DNA of 64,000 bases from Selaginella moellendorffii. Lineage: Eukaryota > Streptophyta > Lycopodiopsida > Selaginellales > Selaginellaceae. The DNA is taken from the NCBI RefSeq assembly GCF_000143415.4, contig NW_003314316.1, positions 1 through 64,000 on the forward strand, given 5' to 3'. Shown here piece by piece: positions 41,880-52,947 of the stretch. The position numbers and the translations under genes are program-made. Each line of letters starts with the position of its first letter. Position 1 is the stretch's first letter. Below the pieces are notes generated by a model that saw only the letters and a program-made list of their open reading frames with translations, had not been told where the DNA came from and did no database searches.

Positions 41880-43716
41880 CAAGTCTTGCACCACTCTATC
41901 CCAGCTCCAAGGCGTTCACAGCTCGTCCATTCCGGATCCTTGCTCCACCATTCTCTCCAACGTTTTGATCCAAATCTATGGCCGCCTCGGCAGCGTGGAG
42001 CAAGCCCGGCGTGTCTTTGACACAATGCACTCCCGCGACAGCTTCTCCTGGAACGTTATGCTCGTGGCATATTCGCGGAACGGGCATCTCGAATATGCCA
42101 AGGCCGTGTTTGATGCCAATCCACGCCCGGACTTTGTTTCGTGGACCTCGATAGTTAGCACTTACAGCAGCCGGGGAATGTTGCAAGATGCTCGGAATCT
42201 GTTTGACAAGATGCCCCAGAGGAATCTCGTCTCGTGGAACGCGATGCTCGCGGCATATGCCAAGGAAGGGCACGTCACGGAGACCAAAAATCTGTTTCAC
42301 AACATGCCTTTGCAAAACTTGATCTCGTGGACGATAGTTTTAAGTGTTCTTAGCCAGGCATTGCTTTTAGAGGAAGCTGAGAAGATATACCTCGCGATGC
42401 CTGAGAGAGATGCGGTATCGACGACCGTGATGCTTGAAGCAAATGCTCAACACGGGCATTTTGGCAAAGTAAATACCATCTTTGACGATATGGCGATTCA
42501 CGACCTTGTTTCATGGAACGCGTTGCTCAGTGCTTATGCCAAGTATGGCAGCAACCCTTTACATCAGTGCAAGGAAGTTTTCTACAAAATGCCCTGTTGG
42601 AACCTTGTGTCGTGGAATGCGATGCTGCTGGCCTTTGCAGGCACTGATCTCAAAGCCGCGAAGAACTGGTTTGACAACGAGATGAGCGAGCCGGGAACGA
42701 GAGATCTCATCTCCTGGAACATTCTCATGTCCGCCTTTGCAAAACACGGCCTCGTCGACGAAGCAAGCGAAGTCTTCTCGCAAATGCCCGTTTGCGATCA
42801 AGTGTCATGGAACTCGCTGCTCTCTGCGTTTGCTCAAAACGGGAGGCTGCCAGAGGCCAAGCAAGCGTTTCACGAAAAAATGCCGGCTTGGGATTCCATC
42901 TCGTGGACGATCATGCTGTACGCCTATGCTGCATCAGGCAACGTTGAAGAAGCCAAAGTTTTGTTTGACAAAATGCCGCTCAAGAGCCTGATCTCCACAA
43001 ACCTGCTGCTTTTCGTGTATGCCCAAGCCCGCTATGACGAACAAGCTCGAAAGTTCCTCGACGAAAGCGCTGCCGAGCATAGCTTAGCTTCGTGGACGAT
43101 GGTTTTGTCCGCGTACGCGCTGAATTCCCAGCTCCGGGATGCCCAAGATCTGTTCGAAAGAATGCCAGAGAAAGATACCGTGGCTTGGACCTCAATTCTT
43201 GCTGCAAATGCCACTTCCGGGCAAATGCATCGAGCAAAGAGACTGTTCGATGCGATGCCCGAGCTGGATCTCGTGGCCTGGACCGTGATGCTGGAAATGC
43301 ACGCCCAAAACAGCGACCCAGAAGGAGTGCTCGATCTCTCGCGTCAAATGCTGATCCATGGAATCCTCCCGGATAACACTGCCTTTACGTGTATGCTCTT
43401 TGGGTGTAGCCATGGCGGCGACGTCGCCGCCGGGCGTTCGAGCTTCCACTCCATGGCGATCGATTTCCACCTGGAAGGCGGGAGGAGGGATTACGGATGT
43501 ATGATCGATCTGCTGGGCCGCGCCGGACACCTGGAGGATGCGATCGATCTGGTGGAGACGATGCCCTATCCCGCGCGCGTCGATGATTGGATCTGCCTGC
43601 TGGGTTCTTGTCGAAGGATTCGCGACGCGCGGCGTGCCACTCGCGCTGCCAGCCGCGCCGTGGAGCTCGATCGAGCGGCGGCACCCTACATTCTCCTGGC
43701 AAACACATTCTCTTAA
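41848..43716 (+). CDS. PLS-type pentatricopeptide repeat protein, PPR gene 4
   Basis: Intron-less, 622 aa. It starts MLQEQQCIALIKSCTTLSQL with LIQIYGRLGSVEQARRVFDT, the standard N-terminal form. About sixteen repeats follow, including irregular ones (GSNPLHQCKEVFYKMPCWNL, NEMSEPGTRDLISWNILMSA). The tail has HLEDAIDLVETMPYPARVDD, WICLLGSCRRIRD and AAPYILLANTFS, again an E1 motif cut short. This gene and its three downstream neighbours (COX5C, APC13, POLD1) are the source of the decayed copies at 1-4, 6-9 and 12.6-13.9 kb, so it is the one well-preserved member in the window. Confidence 0.93.
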   Translation: MLQEQQCIALIKSCTTLSQLQGVHSSSIPDPCSTILSNVLIQIYGRLGSVEQARRVFDTMHSRDSFSWNVMLVAYSRNGHLEYAKAVFDANPRPDFVSWTSIVSTYSSRGMLQDARNLFDKMPQRNLVSWNAMLAAYAKEGHVTETKNLFHNMPLQNLISWTIVLSVLSQALLLEEAEKIYLAMPERDAVSTTVMLEANAQHGHFGKVNTIFDDMAIHDLVSWNALLSAYAKYGSNPLHQCKEVFYKMPCWNLVSWNAMLLAFAGTDLKAAKNWFDNEMSEPGTRDLISWNILMSAFAKHGLVDEASEVFSQMPVCDQVSWNSLLSAFAQNGRLPEAKQAFHEKMPAWDSISWTIMLYAYAASGNVEEAKVLFDKMPLKSLISTNLLLFVYAQARYDEQARKFLDESAAEHSLASWTMVLSAYALNSQLRDAQDLFERMPEKDTVAWTSILAANATSGQMHRAKRLFDAMPELDLVAWTVMLEMHAQNSDPEGVLDLSRQMLIHGILPDNTAFTCMLFGCSHGGDVAAGRSSFHSMAIDFHLEGGRRDYGCMIDLLGRAGHLEDAIDLVETMPYPARVDDWICLLGSCRRIRDARRATRAASRAVELDRAAAPYILLANTFS

Positions 43717-43766
43717 TGCGCGAATTTGTTTTTAGGGTTCTTGGGAAATTTACACTGCTCTAGCTC

Positions 43767-44068
43767 TCAATTCTCTTCCAGGAGCTCCATGACCTTCTCG
43801 ATCGGTACCTCCTCGACCTTCTTGATAACCGTGGTGATCTCGCCGCGCTCCAGAGCCTCGTAAAATTCCCGGACACGGCGCTTGTAGCTGATGTGGTACA
43901 TTTTCCAGCAAGAAGCCACTAATCGAGAGGAATGTTCGTGAGAAAGCCTTGGCGCGATCGAATTGAGATACCTGAGAGGCCCAGAGCGAGGCCGTAGAAG
44001 ATCTCCCTCACGATGCTTGGCGGCCTCCTAGCCGTGGCTGCCGCGGCAGTGGCGACTTTAGAAGCCAT
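43767..44068 (-). CDS. COX5C: Cytochrome c oxidase subunit 5C, two exons
   Basis: A small plant subunit of mitochondrial complex IV in the inner membrane. Exons 44068-43972 and 43918-43767, separated by a 53-bp GT-AG intron, encode 82 aa: MASKVATAAAATARRPPSIV, REIFYGLALGLSVASCWKMY, HISYKRRVREFYEALERGEI, TTVIKKVEEVPIEKVMELLE, EN. The REIFxGLALGL..(x)WKM motif, the single membrane helix and the FYEALERGEIT end match plant COX5C. The C-terminus is about 18 residues longer than the usual 63-64 aa. It is convergent with PPR gene 4 (50 bp between stops) and divergent from APC13 (59 bp between start codons). Confidence 0.88.
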
Positions 44069-44127
44069 GGATTAGGGTTCTTCGCATTCTCCTCTTTCTA
44101 GCTAGGTAGGGCTTGAGGACGACGGCG
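44069..44127. promoter_or_regulatory. 59-bp bidirectional interval between COX5C and APC13
   Basis: Only 59 bp separate the two start codons. It contains ATTAGGGTTCTTCGC (a telobox-like TTAGGGTT) and CTCCTCTTTCT. Promoter elements must overlap the 5' UTR or coding sequence of the opposite gene. Confidence 0.5.
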
Positions 44128-44430
44128 ATGGCGGAAAATTTCGGCCTGGGGATGCTACTGGACATTGTGGACGATGACTGGTTGCGCGATACGCTCCCTG
44201 ACGACGGTAAGATCGATCTTGTGCTAATCGATTGATCGATATTTCCTTGTCATAGATATTCCATTTCCTCCCGGCGTCGTTCCCCCGACCGATGACATGG
44301 AAGAATCGAGTATGATTTCTCTCCTCTCTGGGATCGATCGATCGCTCACTGTGTTCTTGGACCAGATCAAGAGCAGCAGCTCGCGGCGCAGGACAAATGG
44401 ACCGATCTCGGCCTCAACACGATTCAGTGA
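44128..44430 (+). CDS. APC13: Anaphase-promoting complex subunit 13
   Basis: A small scaffold subunit of the APC/C ubiquitin ligase that controls mitotic exit (BONSAI in Arabidopsis). Three exons (44128-44206, 44256-44309, 44366-44430) join in phase to 65 aa, the normal size. The protein reads MAENFGLGMLLDIVDDDWLR, DTLPDDDIPFPPGVVPPTDD, MEESNQEQQLAAQDKWTDLG, LNTIQ. The DIVDDxWxxDTLPDDD block, PPTDDMEE and WxDLGL are the three conserved parts of plant APC13. Introns are 49 and 56 bp. The stop is 51 bp upstream of the POLD1 start on the same strand. Confidence 0.92.
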
Positions 44431-44481
44431 TCTTTCAGAGAGACTTCTCCATTGGCGGGAAAATAGAGTTTTTAGGGTTCT

Positions 44482-47400
44482 ATGGCGTCCAGGAGGCGGG
44501 CAGCGCCATCGCAGAGCTCCGCTCCACCTCCAAAGCGCCAGGGGAGCTCTCAGGCACCGGCGGCGACGCGAATGCCAGAGCCGCCGCCTCCTCCTCCTGT
44601 CGACGAGGAGGACTTCGATGAAGATGTGTTCTTGGAGGAGACGCTTCTCAGGGACGTGGAGCTCCAGGCCACTGGCATAACTGCGAGCTTGGCCAAATGG
44701 AAGCGCAACCACGTCGAGGCGTTTGATCCAAAAGAGCATCCCGTTGGTACATAGCACTTGCTTGTTTTTGCGTCTTCTTCGAGCTTACCTTAATCTCGTT
44801 GTCAGTGTTTCAGCAACTCGAGATTGACTATGTGATCGGCGAAAGCGATAGAGAGTGGATGCCAGGAAGAACTGGCCCTGCTGCAATTTTGAGGATGTTT
44901 GGTGTCACGCTGCAAGGTCTGTCTTTGCTTTTTCAAACTTTTACAAAGGGTTTTGATTGATCATCGGTCATCCAGGAAACAGTGTTTGCTGTCATATACA
45001 CGGGTTTGAGCCTTACTTTTATATCAGCTGTCCTGACGGATGGAATCCTGATGACACGTCTAAGTTTCGCCATACTCTCGAGGTAAGTATCAATGCAATA
45101 TCATTGCGGAACTATATGTGTTTTACAGACAAGAATGCGCGAAGCAAACAGGAATAGCAAGACTCCCACTTTTGTTACAAGAGTAGAGATGGTCCAGAAG
45201 CGAAGCTTGATGTACTTCCAAACACAGAAAGCAAGGGCGTTCCTCAAGATTGTTGTTGCGCTTCCAACAATGGTTGCTTCCTGTAGAGGTACGACTTTTT
45301 AGTAGAGTACTGAAACTAAGTACGCTTTTCCGAGCAGGAATTCTTGAAAAAGGCATCACTTTGGAAGGCTTTGGTCATAAATGCTTCATCACATACGAGA
45401 GCAATATTCTCTTTGCTCTTCGATTCATGATTGATTGCAACGTAGGTGGTGGAAACTGGATTGAGCTTCCTGGTGGATCTTATCGTTTGACTCCACGCCG
45501 ACTTTCAACCTGCCAAATTGAGATCGATATACTGTAAGTTTGTCATTTCAAATGTGAAATATTGTGAAATGTTCAACACTTTTATTTGTGCTTTCTGATC
45601 CAGATACAACAAGATTGTCAGTCATAGTGCTACTGGCCAGTACTCCAAGCTTGCACCTTTTCGTATATTGAGCTTTGACATCGAATGTGCTGGGCGGAAA
45701 GGACATTTTCCAGAGCCCGAACATGATCCCGTTATTCAGGTGCGTATCTTTCATTTGTTTTTCGATTCAATAAGTGGCGCCATTATGTAGATTGCGAATC
45801 TTGTGACAGTTCAAGGGGAAAGTCGTCCTATGGTTCGAAATGTGATGACGCTCAAATCTTGTTCTGCGATAGTTGGAGTGGACGTTATGTCCTTCGATAC
45901 TGAGAAAGAGGTCCTCTTGGCATGGCGGGTAAGTATTTCTTAATAATTACAATATAGTATAATGTGATTGTGATTGTGCAGGACCTTATCCGAGAAGTTG
46001 ACCCCTGACATTATTATCGGCTATAACATTTGCAAGTTCGATATGCCTTACCTGATCGAGGTATGTTAAATTCTGTGATTTCTGCTCACGCTTTCATCTT
46101 GCCTGGGCAGAGGGCACAAAAACTTGGAATTGTGGAGTTTCCTGTTCTTGGACGTATTCGCAACAGCCGAGTCCGTGTTAGAGATGCGACATTTTCTTCA
46201 AGGTTGTAAATGCGCCTGGTGGTTGTCACTAATATTTGCTCCATTCGTTTAGGCAATATGGTATAAGGGAAAGCAAGGAAGTTTTGATAGAAGGACGCGT
46301 ACAATTCGATTTGCTACAGGTTTTTTGCATTTATTTTTGTCTGGCACTAATGTGAAGTTTCCCTGCAGGCAATGCAAAGAGATTATAAGCTCAGCTCATA
46401 CTCCTTAAACTCGGTGTCTGCTCATTTCCTTGGAGAGCAGGTTCAGAGCTTTTATTATTTTGAATAAGTCTCACCTTTGCCTTACAGAAAGAGGACGTCC
46501 ACCATTCCATCATTGCTGATTTGCAAAATGGTAACTCGGAAACTCGGAGGCGTTTGGCTGTTTACTGCTTAAAAGTGAGCCGCACTTTGGTTCTATGTTT
46601 ATATTTTCCATGTTTTCTCTGTCAGGATGCGTATCTGCCTCAGAGATTACTCGAAAAGCTGATGTTTATATATAACTATATCGAAATGGCAAGAGTAACA
46701 GGAGTTCCCATTTCGTTTCTTCTTTCGAGGGGACAAAGTATCAAGGTACAGTGGATTTTATTGTTATTTTTGCTCATTTATAACAAACACTACCCAGGTG
46801 CTTTCACAAATTCTAAGAAAATGCAGACAACGAAACTTTGTCGTGCCAAACATTAAGGGACAAGGGGCTGGGCAGGAAACCTTTGAAGGTGCAACCGTAA
46901 GTAGTTCGGGCTTTTGAATCGATTTTTATAAACGCTGCTGCGTTACAGGTTCTAGAAGCAAGGGCTGGATTTTACGAAAAGCCAATTGCCACGCTTGATT
47001 TTGCATCACTGTACCCATCAATTATGATGGCTTACAATCTTTGCTATTGCACCTTGGTACTGTACTCCATATTGTGTATTTGATTGTGGAATTACTTGTT
47101 TTATTCAGGTTAGAACGGAGGATCAAGCCAGATTGAACATAGCACCAGAAAATGTTAACAAAACGCCGTCTGGTGAAACGTTTGTCAAAACAAATATGGA
47201 GAAAGTAATAGCTCTATGTGCTTATATATGATGATTTTGACATTAATTTTCAGGGGATCCTTCCTGAAATCTTAGAGGAACTGCTTGCTGCCAGAAAGCG
47301 AGCCAGAGCCGACCTGAAGGTGATTTTAAGAAGAACGTTAAGCTTAACTTATCAAATCATTGCAGGAAGCTACCGATTCACTTGAAAAAGCCGTGTTGGA

Positions 47401-49284
47401 CGGTCGGCAGCTAGCTCTCAAGGTTAGTTTTGAAGTTATCTCCCGGATTATGGTCTCTTAACAATATTGTGTCAGGTTAGTGCGAACTCAGTGTATGGAT
47501 TCACAGGCGCAACAGTTGGCCAGCTTCCTTGCCTTGAAATTTCATCCAGCGTAACTAGCTATGGTACAATCTCATCCGTTTTGTTTTGTTGGTTTTAATA
47601 GAACGAGAGTTGCAGGAAGGCAGATGATTGAACACACCAAAACCCTCGTGGAAGGACGTTTCAACACAAGCAACAAATATGACAACAATGCAGAAGTACA
47701 TGCTCGGCTTTGTAGAATTCTCAGGATTTGATCTTCTCTTACTGTTTTCAGGTGATCTACGGGGATACGGATTCAGTAATGGTTCAATTTGGTGTCTCTA
47801 CCGTTGAGGACGCCATGAATCTTGGAAGGGAGGCGGCTGATTATATCAGCGGGACATTTACCAAGGTTTTGCCTTCATTGTATGTTTTCTCCACCGATGT
47901 TTTTTTCGGGTATTTGCAGCCTATCAAGTTGGAATTTGAGAAAGTGTACTTCCCCTATTTGCTGATTAGCAAAAAGAGGTATGCGGGCCTACTTTGGACG
48001 AAACCCGCAAAATACGACAAAATGGACACTAAAGGTATTATGACATTGTGCTACAGTATCTACTTAATGTGTGTTTTCTTGTTGTGCATTTTAGGAATTG
48101 AAACTGTTCGGCGAGATAATTGTTTACTAGTAAAAAATGTAGTGACTCAAAGCCTCCACAAGATTCTTGTTGATCGAGATGTGCCTGGAGCTGTGGACTA
48201 TGTTAAGGGCATGATTTCGGACTTGCTGATGAATCGTATGGATCTATCACTTCTTGTTATCACAAAGGTATCATGTGAATAGTATTTGTATCTGTATATC
48301 ACGGCTTGTTTCAGGGCCTCACAAAAACTGGCGATGATTATGCCGTCAAGGCTGCTCATGTTGAGCTTGCTGAGCGTATGCGTAAGGTATGTGCCTCTAA
48401 ATTAGTACATGAGATCGACCTCTGACTTGTCTCAAACTCAACAGCGTGATGCAGCCACTGCTCCAAATGTAGGCGATCGTGTTCCTTACGTCATAATTAA
48501 AGCCGCAAAGGGAGCTAAGGTTGTATGTTTTTGTTCATTGATCTGCTGTCTCTTTAAATTATCTCCTTTCGCAGGCATATGAGCGGTCTGAGGATCCAAT
48601 CTATGTCTTGGAAAATAACATTCCCATCGATCCTCAGTACTATCTGGAAAATCAGCTGAGTAAGGTACCACAAAAGACCGAGATTTGTTTGTGCGCTAAG
48701 ATTATGAGTCGCAGCCACTGCTCCGGATATTCGAACCAATTCTCAAGAATGCGAGCAAGGAGCTTCTCCACGGGAGCCACACTCGCTCCGTGTATATCAC
48801 AACGCCCTCCAACAGTGGCATTATGAAGTTCGCGAAAAAGCAACTAACCTGTCTGGGCTGCAAAGCTATAATCAGGTACAAGCTCCTACTATTTAACTGT
48901 AGCTGATTTGTCACTCGTCCTTTTGACGATAGTGGCGGCGACACACCATTGTGTAAACACTGCAACGGCCGTGAAGCGGAGCTATACCAGAGAACTGTTG
49001 CAAATGGTAGGTTCTGATATACCGTCAGCACTAACGCTACTGCTGTCACGCAGTGAGGGATTTGGAGCAGCTATTTGGAAGGCTGTGGACTCAATGCCAG
49101 CGGTGCCAAGGATCTTTACATCAAGACGTTTTGTGCACAAGGTTGAGCATTGTAGTAGTGTTTATGCCTCAACTAACAAAGGCATTGTGTTTGCAGTCGC
49201 GATTGCCCAATCTTCTATCGACGGAAAAAAGCACAGAAGGATCTGTCGGAAGCCGAACTGCAAGAGCAGCGCTGGGACTTTTAG
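44482..49284 (+). CDS. POLD1: DNA polymerase delta catalytic subunit, about 30 exons, one frameshift
   Basis: The replicative lagging-strand polymerase with 3'-5' proofreading. I could join about 30 exons (first 44482-44746, last 49197-49284) with GT-AG introns of 50-75 bp into a frame of 1090 aa, the family's usual length. Landmarks: N-terminal acidic [13 protein letters not shown]; exonuclease motif Exo [12 protein letters not shown]; Exo [14 protein letters not shown]; polymerase motif [16 protein letters not shown]; motif B region [17 protein letters not shown]; motif [19 protein letters not shown]; and the C-terminal zinc/Fe-S Cys motifs [26 protein letters not shown]. Exon 8 (45982-46060) has a CCCC run at 46002-46005 with one C too many for ...[12 protein letters not shown], giving a stop just inside Exo II. 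All other junctions are in frame. Either an assembly error or a recent inactivating mutation. Confidence 0.93.
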
Positions 49285-49509
49285 AACATAGAAGGCTTTT
49301 CCATCTTGGACATCTCTATCAGATGTAAGGTTTCCAAGTAGAGGGGATTCATGCCTCTGAAGATATACTATAGCAGCAATCAGCAAGCTCATGACTCGGG
49401 AATATATAATGAAACATTTTCCAGTCTTTATTTATATGAAAAAATCGTTCTGCTTTCTTTCACAACACATCTTATTATGTTGAATCCATGGAACACAACA
49501 TGAAACTTT

Positions 49510-50138
49510 TTACTTCTTGTAAGCTGGTGGAGGTGGCGATGCATACTTGTAGTAAGGTGGTGGAGGGGATTCATATTTGTAGTATGGAGGCGGTGGGGAT
49601 TTGTAGTAATAGTAAGGTGGAGGTGGAGACTCGTACTTGTAGTATGGTGGTGGTGGAGACTCATACTTGTAATAAGGAGGCGGTGGAGATTTATAGTAAT
49701 ATGGAGGCGGTGGTGGCGATTCATACTTGTATGGTGGCGGAGGTGGGGATTCATACTTGTAAGGAGGCGGTGGGGGCGACTCATACTTGTATGGAGGCGG
49801 AGGTGGCGATTCGTACTTGTATGGTGGCGGAGGTGGGGATTCATACTTGTAAGGAGGTGGTGGGGGCGACTCATACTTGTATGGAGGTGGAGGTGGCGAT
49901 TTGTACTTGTATGGTGGTGGCGGTGGAGATTCATACTTGTAAGGAGGCGGTGGGGGCGACTCATACTTGTATGGAGGTGGAGGCGGGGACTCGTACTTGT
50001 ATGGAGGTGGAGGTGGTGATTCGTACTTGTATGGTGGCGGTGGCGGTGACTCATACTTGTATGGCGGGGGCGGTGGAGACTCATACTTGTATGGTGGCGG
50101 CGGTGGCGACTCATACTTGTATGGTGGTGGTGGTGGGG
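49510..50138 (-). CDS. Extensin-like hydroxyproline-rich cell-wall protein (5' end in gap)
   Basis: The minus-strand frame encodes about twenty tandem copies of a 10-residue unit YKYESPPPPP with variants (YYKYESPPPP, YYYYKSPPPP), ending YKYASPPPPAYKK and a TAA stop at 49510-49512. Ser followed by four or five prolines is the O-arabinosylated extensin signature, and the Tyr-Lys-Tyr triplets are sites of isodityrosine crosslinking in the wall. The frame runs open into the N gap, so signal peptide and start are missing. DNA repeats are 30 bp long. It is convergent with POLD1 (225 bp between stops). Confidence 0.85.
49620..50138. repeat. 30-bp tandem repeat (extensin minisatellite)
   Basis: A repeat unit of 30 bp (TATGGAGGCGGAGGTGGCGA plus TTCGTACTTG) occurs back-to-back about 17 times with scattered third-position changes, and the array runs into the run of Ns. 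Confidence 0.9.
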
Positions 50139-50238
50139 NNNNNNNNNNNNNNNNNNNNNNNNNNNNNNNNNNNNNNNNNNNNNNNNNNNNNNNNNNNNNN
50201 NNNNNNNNNNNNNNNNNNNNNNNNNNNNNNNNNNNNNN
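50139..50238. other. 100-N assembly gap
   Basis: Exactly 100 N, a conventional placeholder of unknown true length. It lies in the extensin repeat, which probably caused the assembly break. Confidence 0.98.
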
Positions 50239-50589
50239 AAAGCGGCACCCTGTTGCTTGGGGCGTTTCCTTAGATGATATAAGGCTGCACTAAGCACAGT
50301 TCAAAGAAAAAGCCAACAAAGTTGGCACCTTGTCACAACACAAAGAAGACTTCAACATCGTGCTCATGCGGAAATATCGTCAGTTTTTCTTTGATTCTAA
50401 GAAAAAGGAAGGATTCCATGCTACAGCTTTGTCTGAATTTTTCTCCATGGAAGATCAACCTCGATATGGCACAGCACACCACAAAGAAGTCCCATTTACA
50501 CACCAACACACAAACACTGTTTCGTCGATATTTTTCCATCTCTGCTGAGGAAACTCACACCACACCGTTGAAACTCGCGATGTCGTCGG

Positions 50590-51312
50590 GCCTGACTCAA
50601 GCTTTGACCATCGGAAGGAACGTGTCACAGGGAAGAAGAAAAAGAGATGAGCTAAAAGCTAGGTTTCCACGAGCTAAAAGAAGACATCGCTGGGCTTTGC
50701 CTTGGCCTTGTCCTTCAGAGTCATGGATTGCTCTTTGGAGAAATCCCTTAGTTGTCATCCTCCACAACTTCGGATCAGATGTGTCCCGCAAACATGAAAG
50801 ACTGGTAAATGTTATGGTTCCCAGAAGAGTCACGTATGGAATCCCGCATTCAAGTTTGAACCTGGAAGTTCTTATCATAGCAAAAGCAAAAGAAAGAACA
50901 CAATCCATGTCGAGAAGCTCGGCGAGATCCAGTCACAAACTTTCTCGTCCTTGGCATTCTTCTTGAGCTCCAGTCATAGGCGACCATAGTCGGCGCTGTG
51001 GAGCGTGGCCGCCTGGGTCACAACCAGCACCTTCTTGCCCTCGTGATCCACAAAGATGGATCGCAGCGCCTCGGCATTGCCATTGACGAAGAATCCAAAC
51101 TGGACAGCGATGGCGCGCCACACATCGTCTGGCCTGATCACCAGACCAGATTGTGGTGGAAGCTGTAAGCTCTGATCGCGCTCGCCACGAAGCCATTCCT
51201 CTCCGGATGGAAGGCGCTGGCGTCCACGCTGGCGTCCTGCAACACCTGCCTGCTGGAAATCTTTGAGTCCCTCCAGGACATGGGCGTGCTGTGGCGTAGA
51301 TCTCGGCACCAC
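50590..51312 (-). pseudogene. Decayed DUF4419 gene copy
   Basis: Minus-strand remnants of the gene at 52948-54310: VIRPDDVWRAIAVQFGFFVN, GNAEALRSIFVDHEGKKVLV and TQAATLHSADYGRL, then FKLECGIPYVTLLGT joined by a large deletion to the C-terminal SEGQGQGKAQ-type sequence. Frame shifts occur within the first block. The intron and most of exon 2 are missing. Confidence 0.85.
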
Positions 51313-51719
51313 GGCCGGCTCGGGAAAACTAGTTTTAAAACAGTTCTCAATAATTTCCGGCCGGCTTTGTCATTAGCATTATTCTAAAGTCCTTTGTCTA
51401 AATCAAATGGAATTCCATCTCTTATTCTGTATATATTGCACAAGATCTTAGTGAGAAGATATTGGTGACGAGGTATGATTTCAGTGAATGAGAACATGAG
51501 ACCAAACTTATATTCAAATTATAATGCTTCACAGCATATTTTTCAGTTTTTTATATAAGTTTTCTTTTTTAACTTAATGACTGATTTTCATTAAAATAGT
51601 AAAAAGTAAATAATTATTCTGTAATAGTAATAATTTGTTAGACTATGTAGGAACGCTTTGTGTGCTTGGAAAAGAAAATATATTATTATTGGTTACTAAC
51701 AAATATTATAAACTGAATC

Positions 51720-51777
<58 letters not shown>

Positions 51778-52900
51778 CACAGAGAGAGAGAAAGAGAGTT
51801 TATATATATATATATATATATTCTAATAAAAAATGATTAAGCTCATATTTTAATTGAGAAATTAGATGACTTTTAAATATAAAGAAATCCCTATAATATA
51901 ATCCTTAAAACTGGTATTCTTTAATCAATGAATCCAGTAAGATCCCAGCTCTCTAGATGAACTATGTTGGTTTGTATAAAAAGTGTTAAAGCACTCTTGA
52001 CATAAAGAAAAATTTTCACAAATTAAAAGATATCATGGAGTGCATGGAAATTTATGACATACATTATAATGTTGAAAATTAAAATAATCATATCCATTAA
52101 AATGCAAGTACTTTTGTGGCAGAAGCTTAGGCTAAACTTTGGTGGCCACATGACTTTTACTGGGATTCTTTTATTTTTATCCAAGAGTTATTTGTGTGGG
52201 AGGTGCTCTTCAAGGATTGTGTTAGATCTTAAGCAAGAAACTAGAAAGTAGAGGCCAAAAAGTCCATGTATAATTGTTAATCTATTGAAGGAGTGAGAGA
52301 AAGCTAAAACCTTAAAAGTTGCTCACACTCACTCATAGATGGTAAACATAACTTATATTAGTGATAACTAAGAATATTAAAATTAAATGTTATTACAGAG
52401 AAAAGTTTAAAGGAGAAATCTGTTAGATTAAAAAATATTTTAGAATATACATGCAAGAGTGGGCAATGTGAGCCTAGAATGGTTTCTATTGTTCTGATAG
52501 TGGAGATACTTTCTCCAACTATCTCAATACAACTCCATTTTGAAAACCTTATTTACTTTTGTCTGGCCATAGATGTGTCACAGGTAACTATATGGAATTA
52601 CTTTTTTGTTCCTCATTTTTTCAACAATTGTCCAAAGATTGTAGTAGGAAGAATTCCCTACTACAGTTTTGGCTGAATTCTTTTACATTGAAAATCTAAC
52701 CTCCACATTTAGAGCCACCACATATTCATGACCTCATCAGACACCAACACCCTCACAACACACTATTTTGTCAATATTTTTCCATCTCTGCCCGTGCGAC
52801 ATCATGATCGTCCGGCCTAACTCAAGCTTTGAACGATTCCTGCTGGAAAAGAAGGAAACAAACAAGGGAAAAAGAGATTAGCCAGAGTTACGGATGAGAA
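51313..52900. other. AT-rich intergenic with TA/GA microsatellite
   Basis: No gene. A compound (TA)n(GA)n(TA)n microsatellite lies at about 51720-51822. At 52590-52900 there is weak similarity to 50380-50660, the flank of the neighbouring DUF4419 copy. Confidence 0.6.
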
Positions 52901-52947
52901 AAACGTAACAGCTCACCATGATCCCAAAGCTTGCAGGTTTCTACAAA

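Noticed and set aside
41465-41968. 167-codon plus ORF
   Set aside because: Antisense shadow of PPR gene 3.
49428-50297. Long His-rich minus frame and Val/Cys-rich plus frame across the repeat
   Set aside because: They are other-frame readings of the extensin repeat; periodic DNA stays open in several frames. The Pro-rich minus frame is the one with biological meaning.
50322-50966. 214-codon plus ORF
   Set aside because: Overlaps the antisense of the decayed DUF4419 copy and its flank; no protein features.
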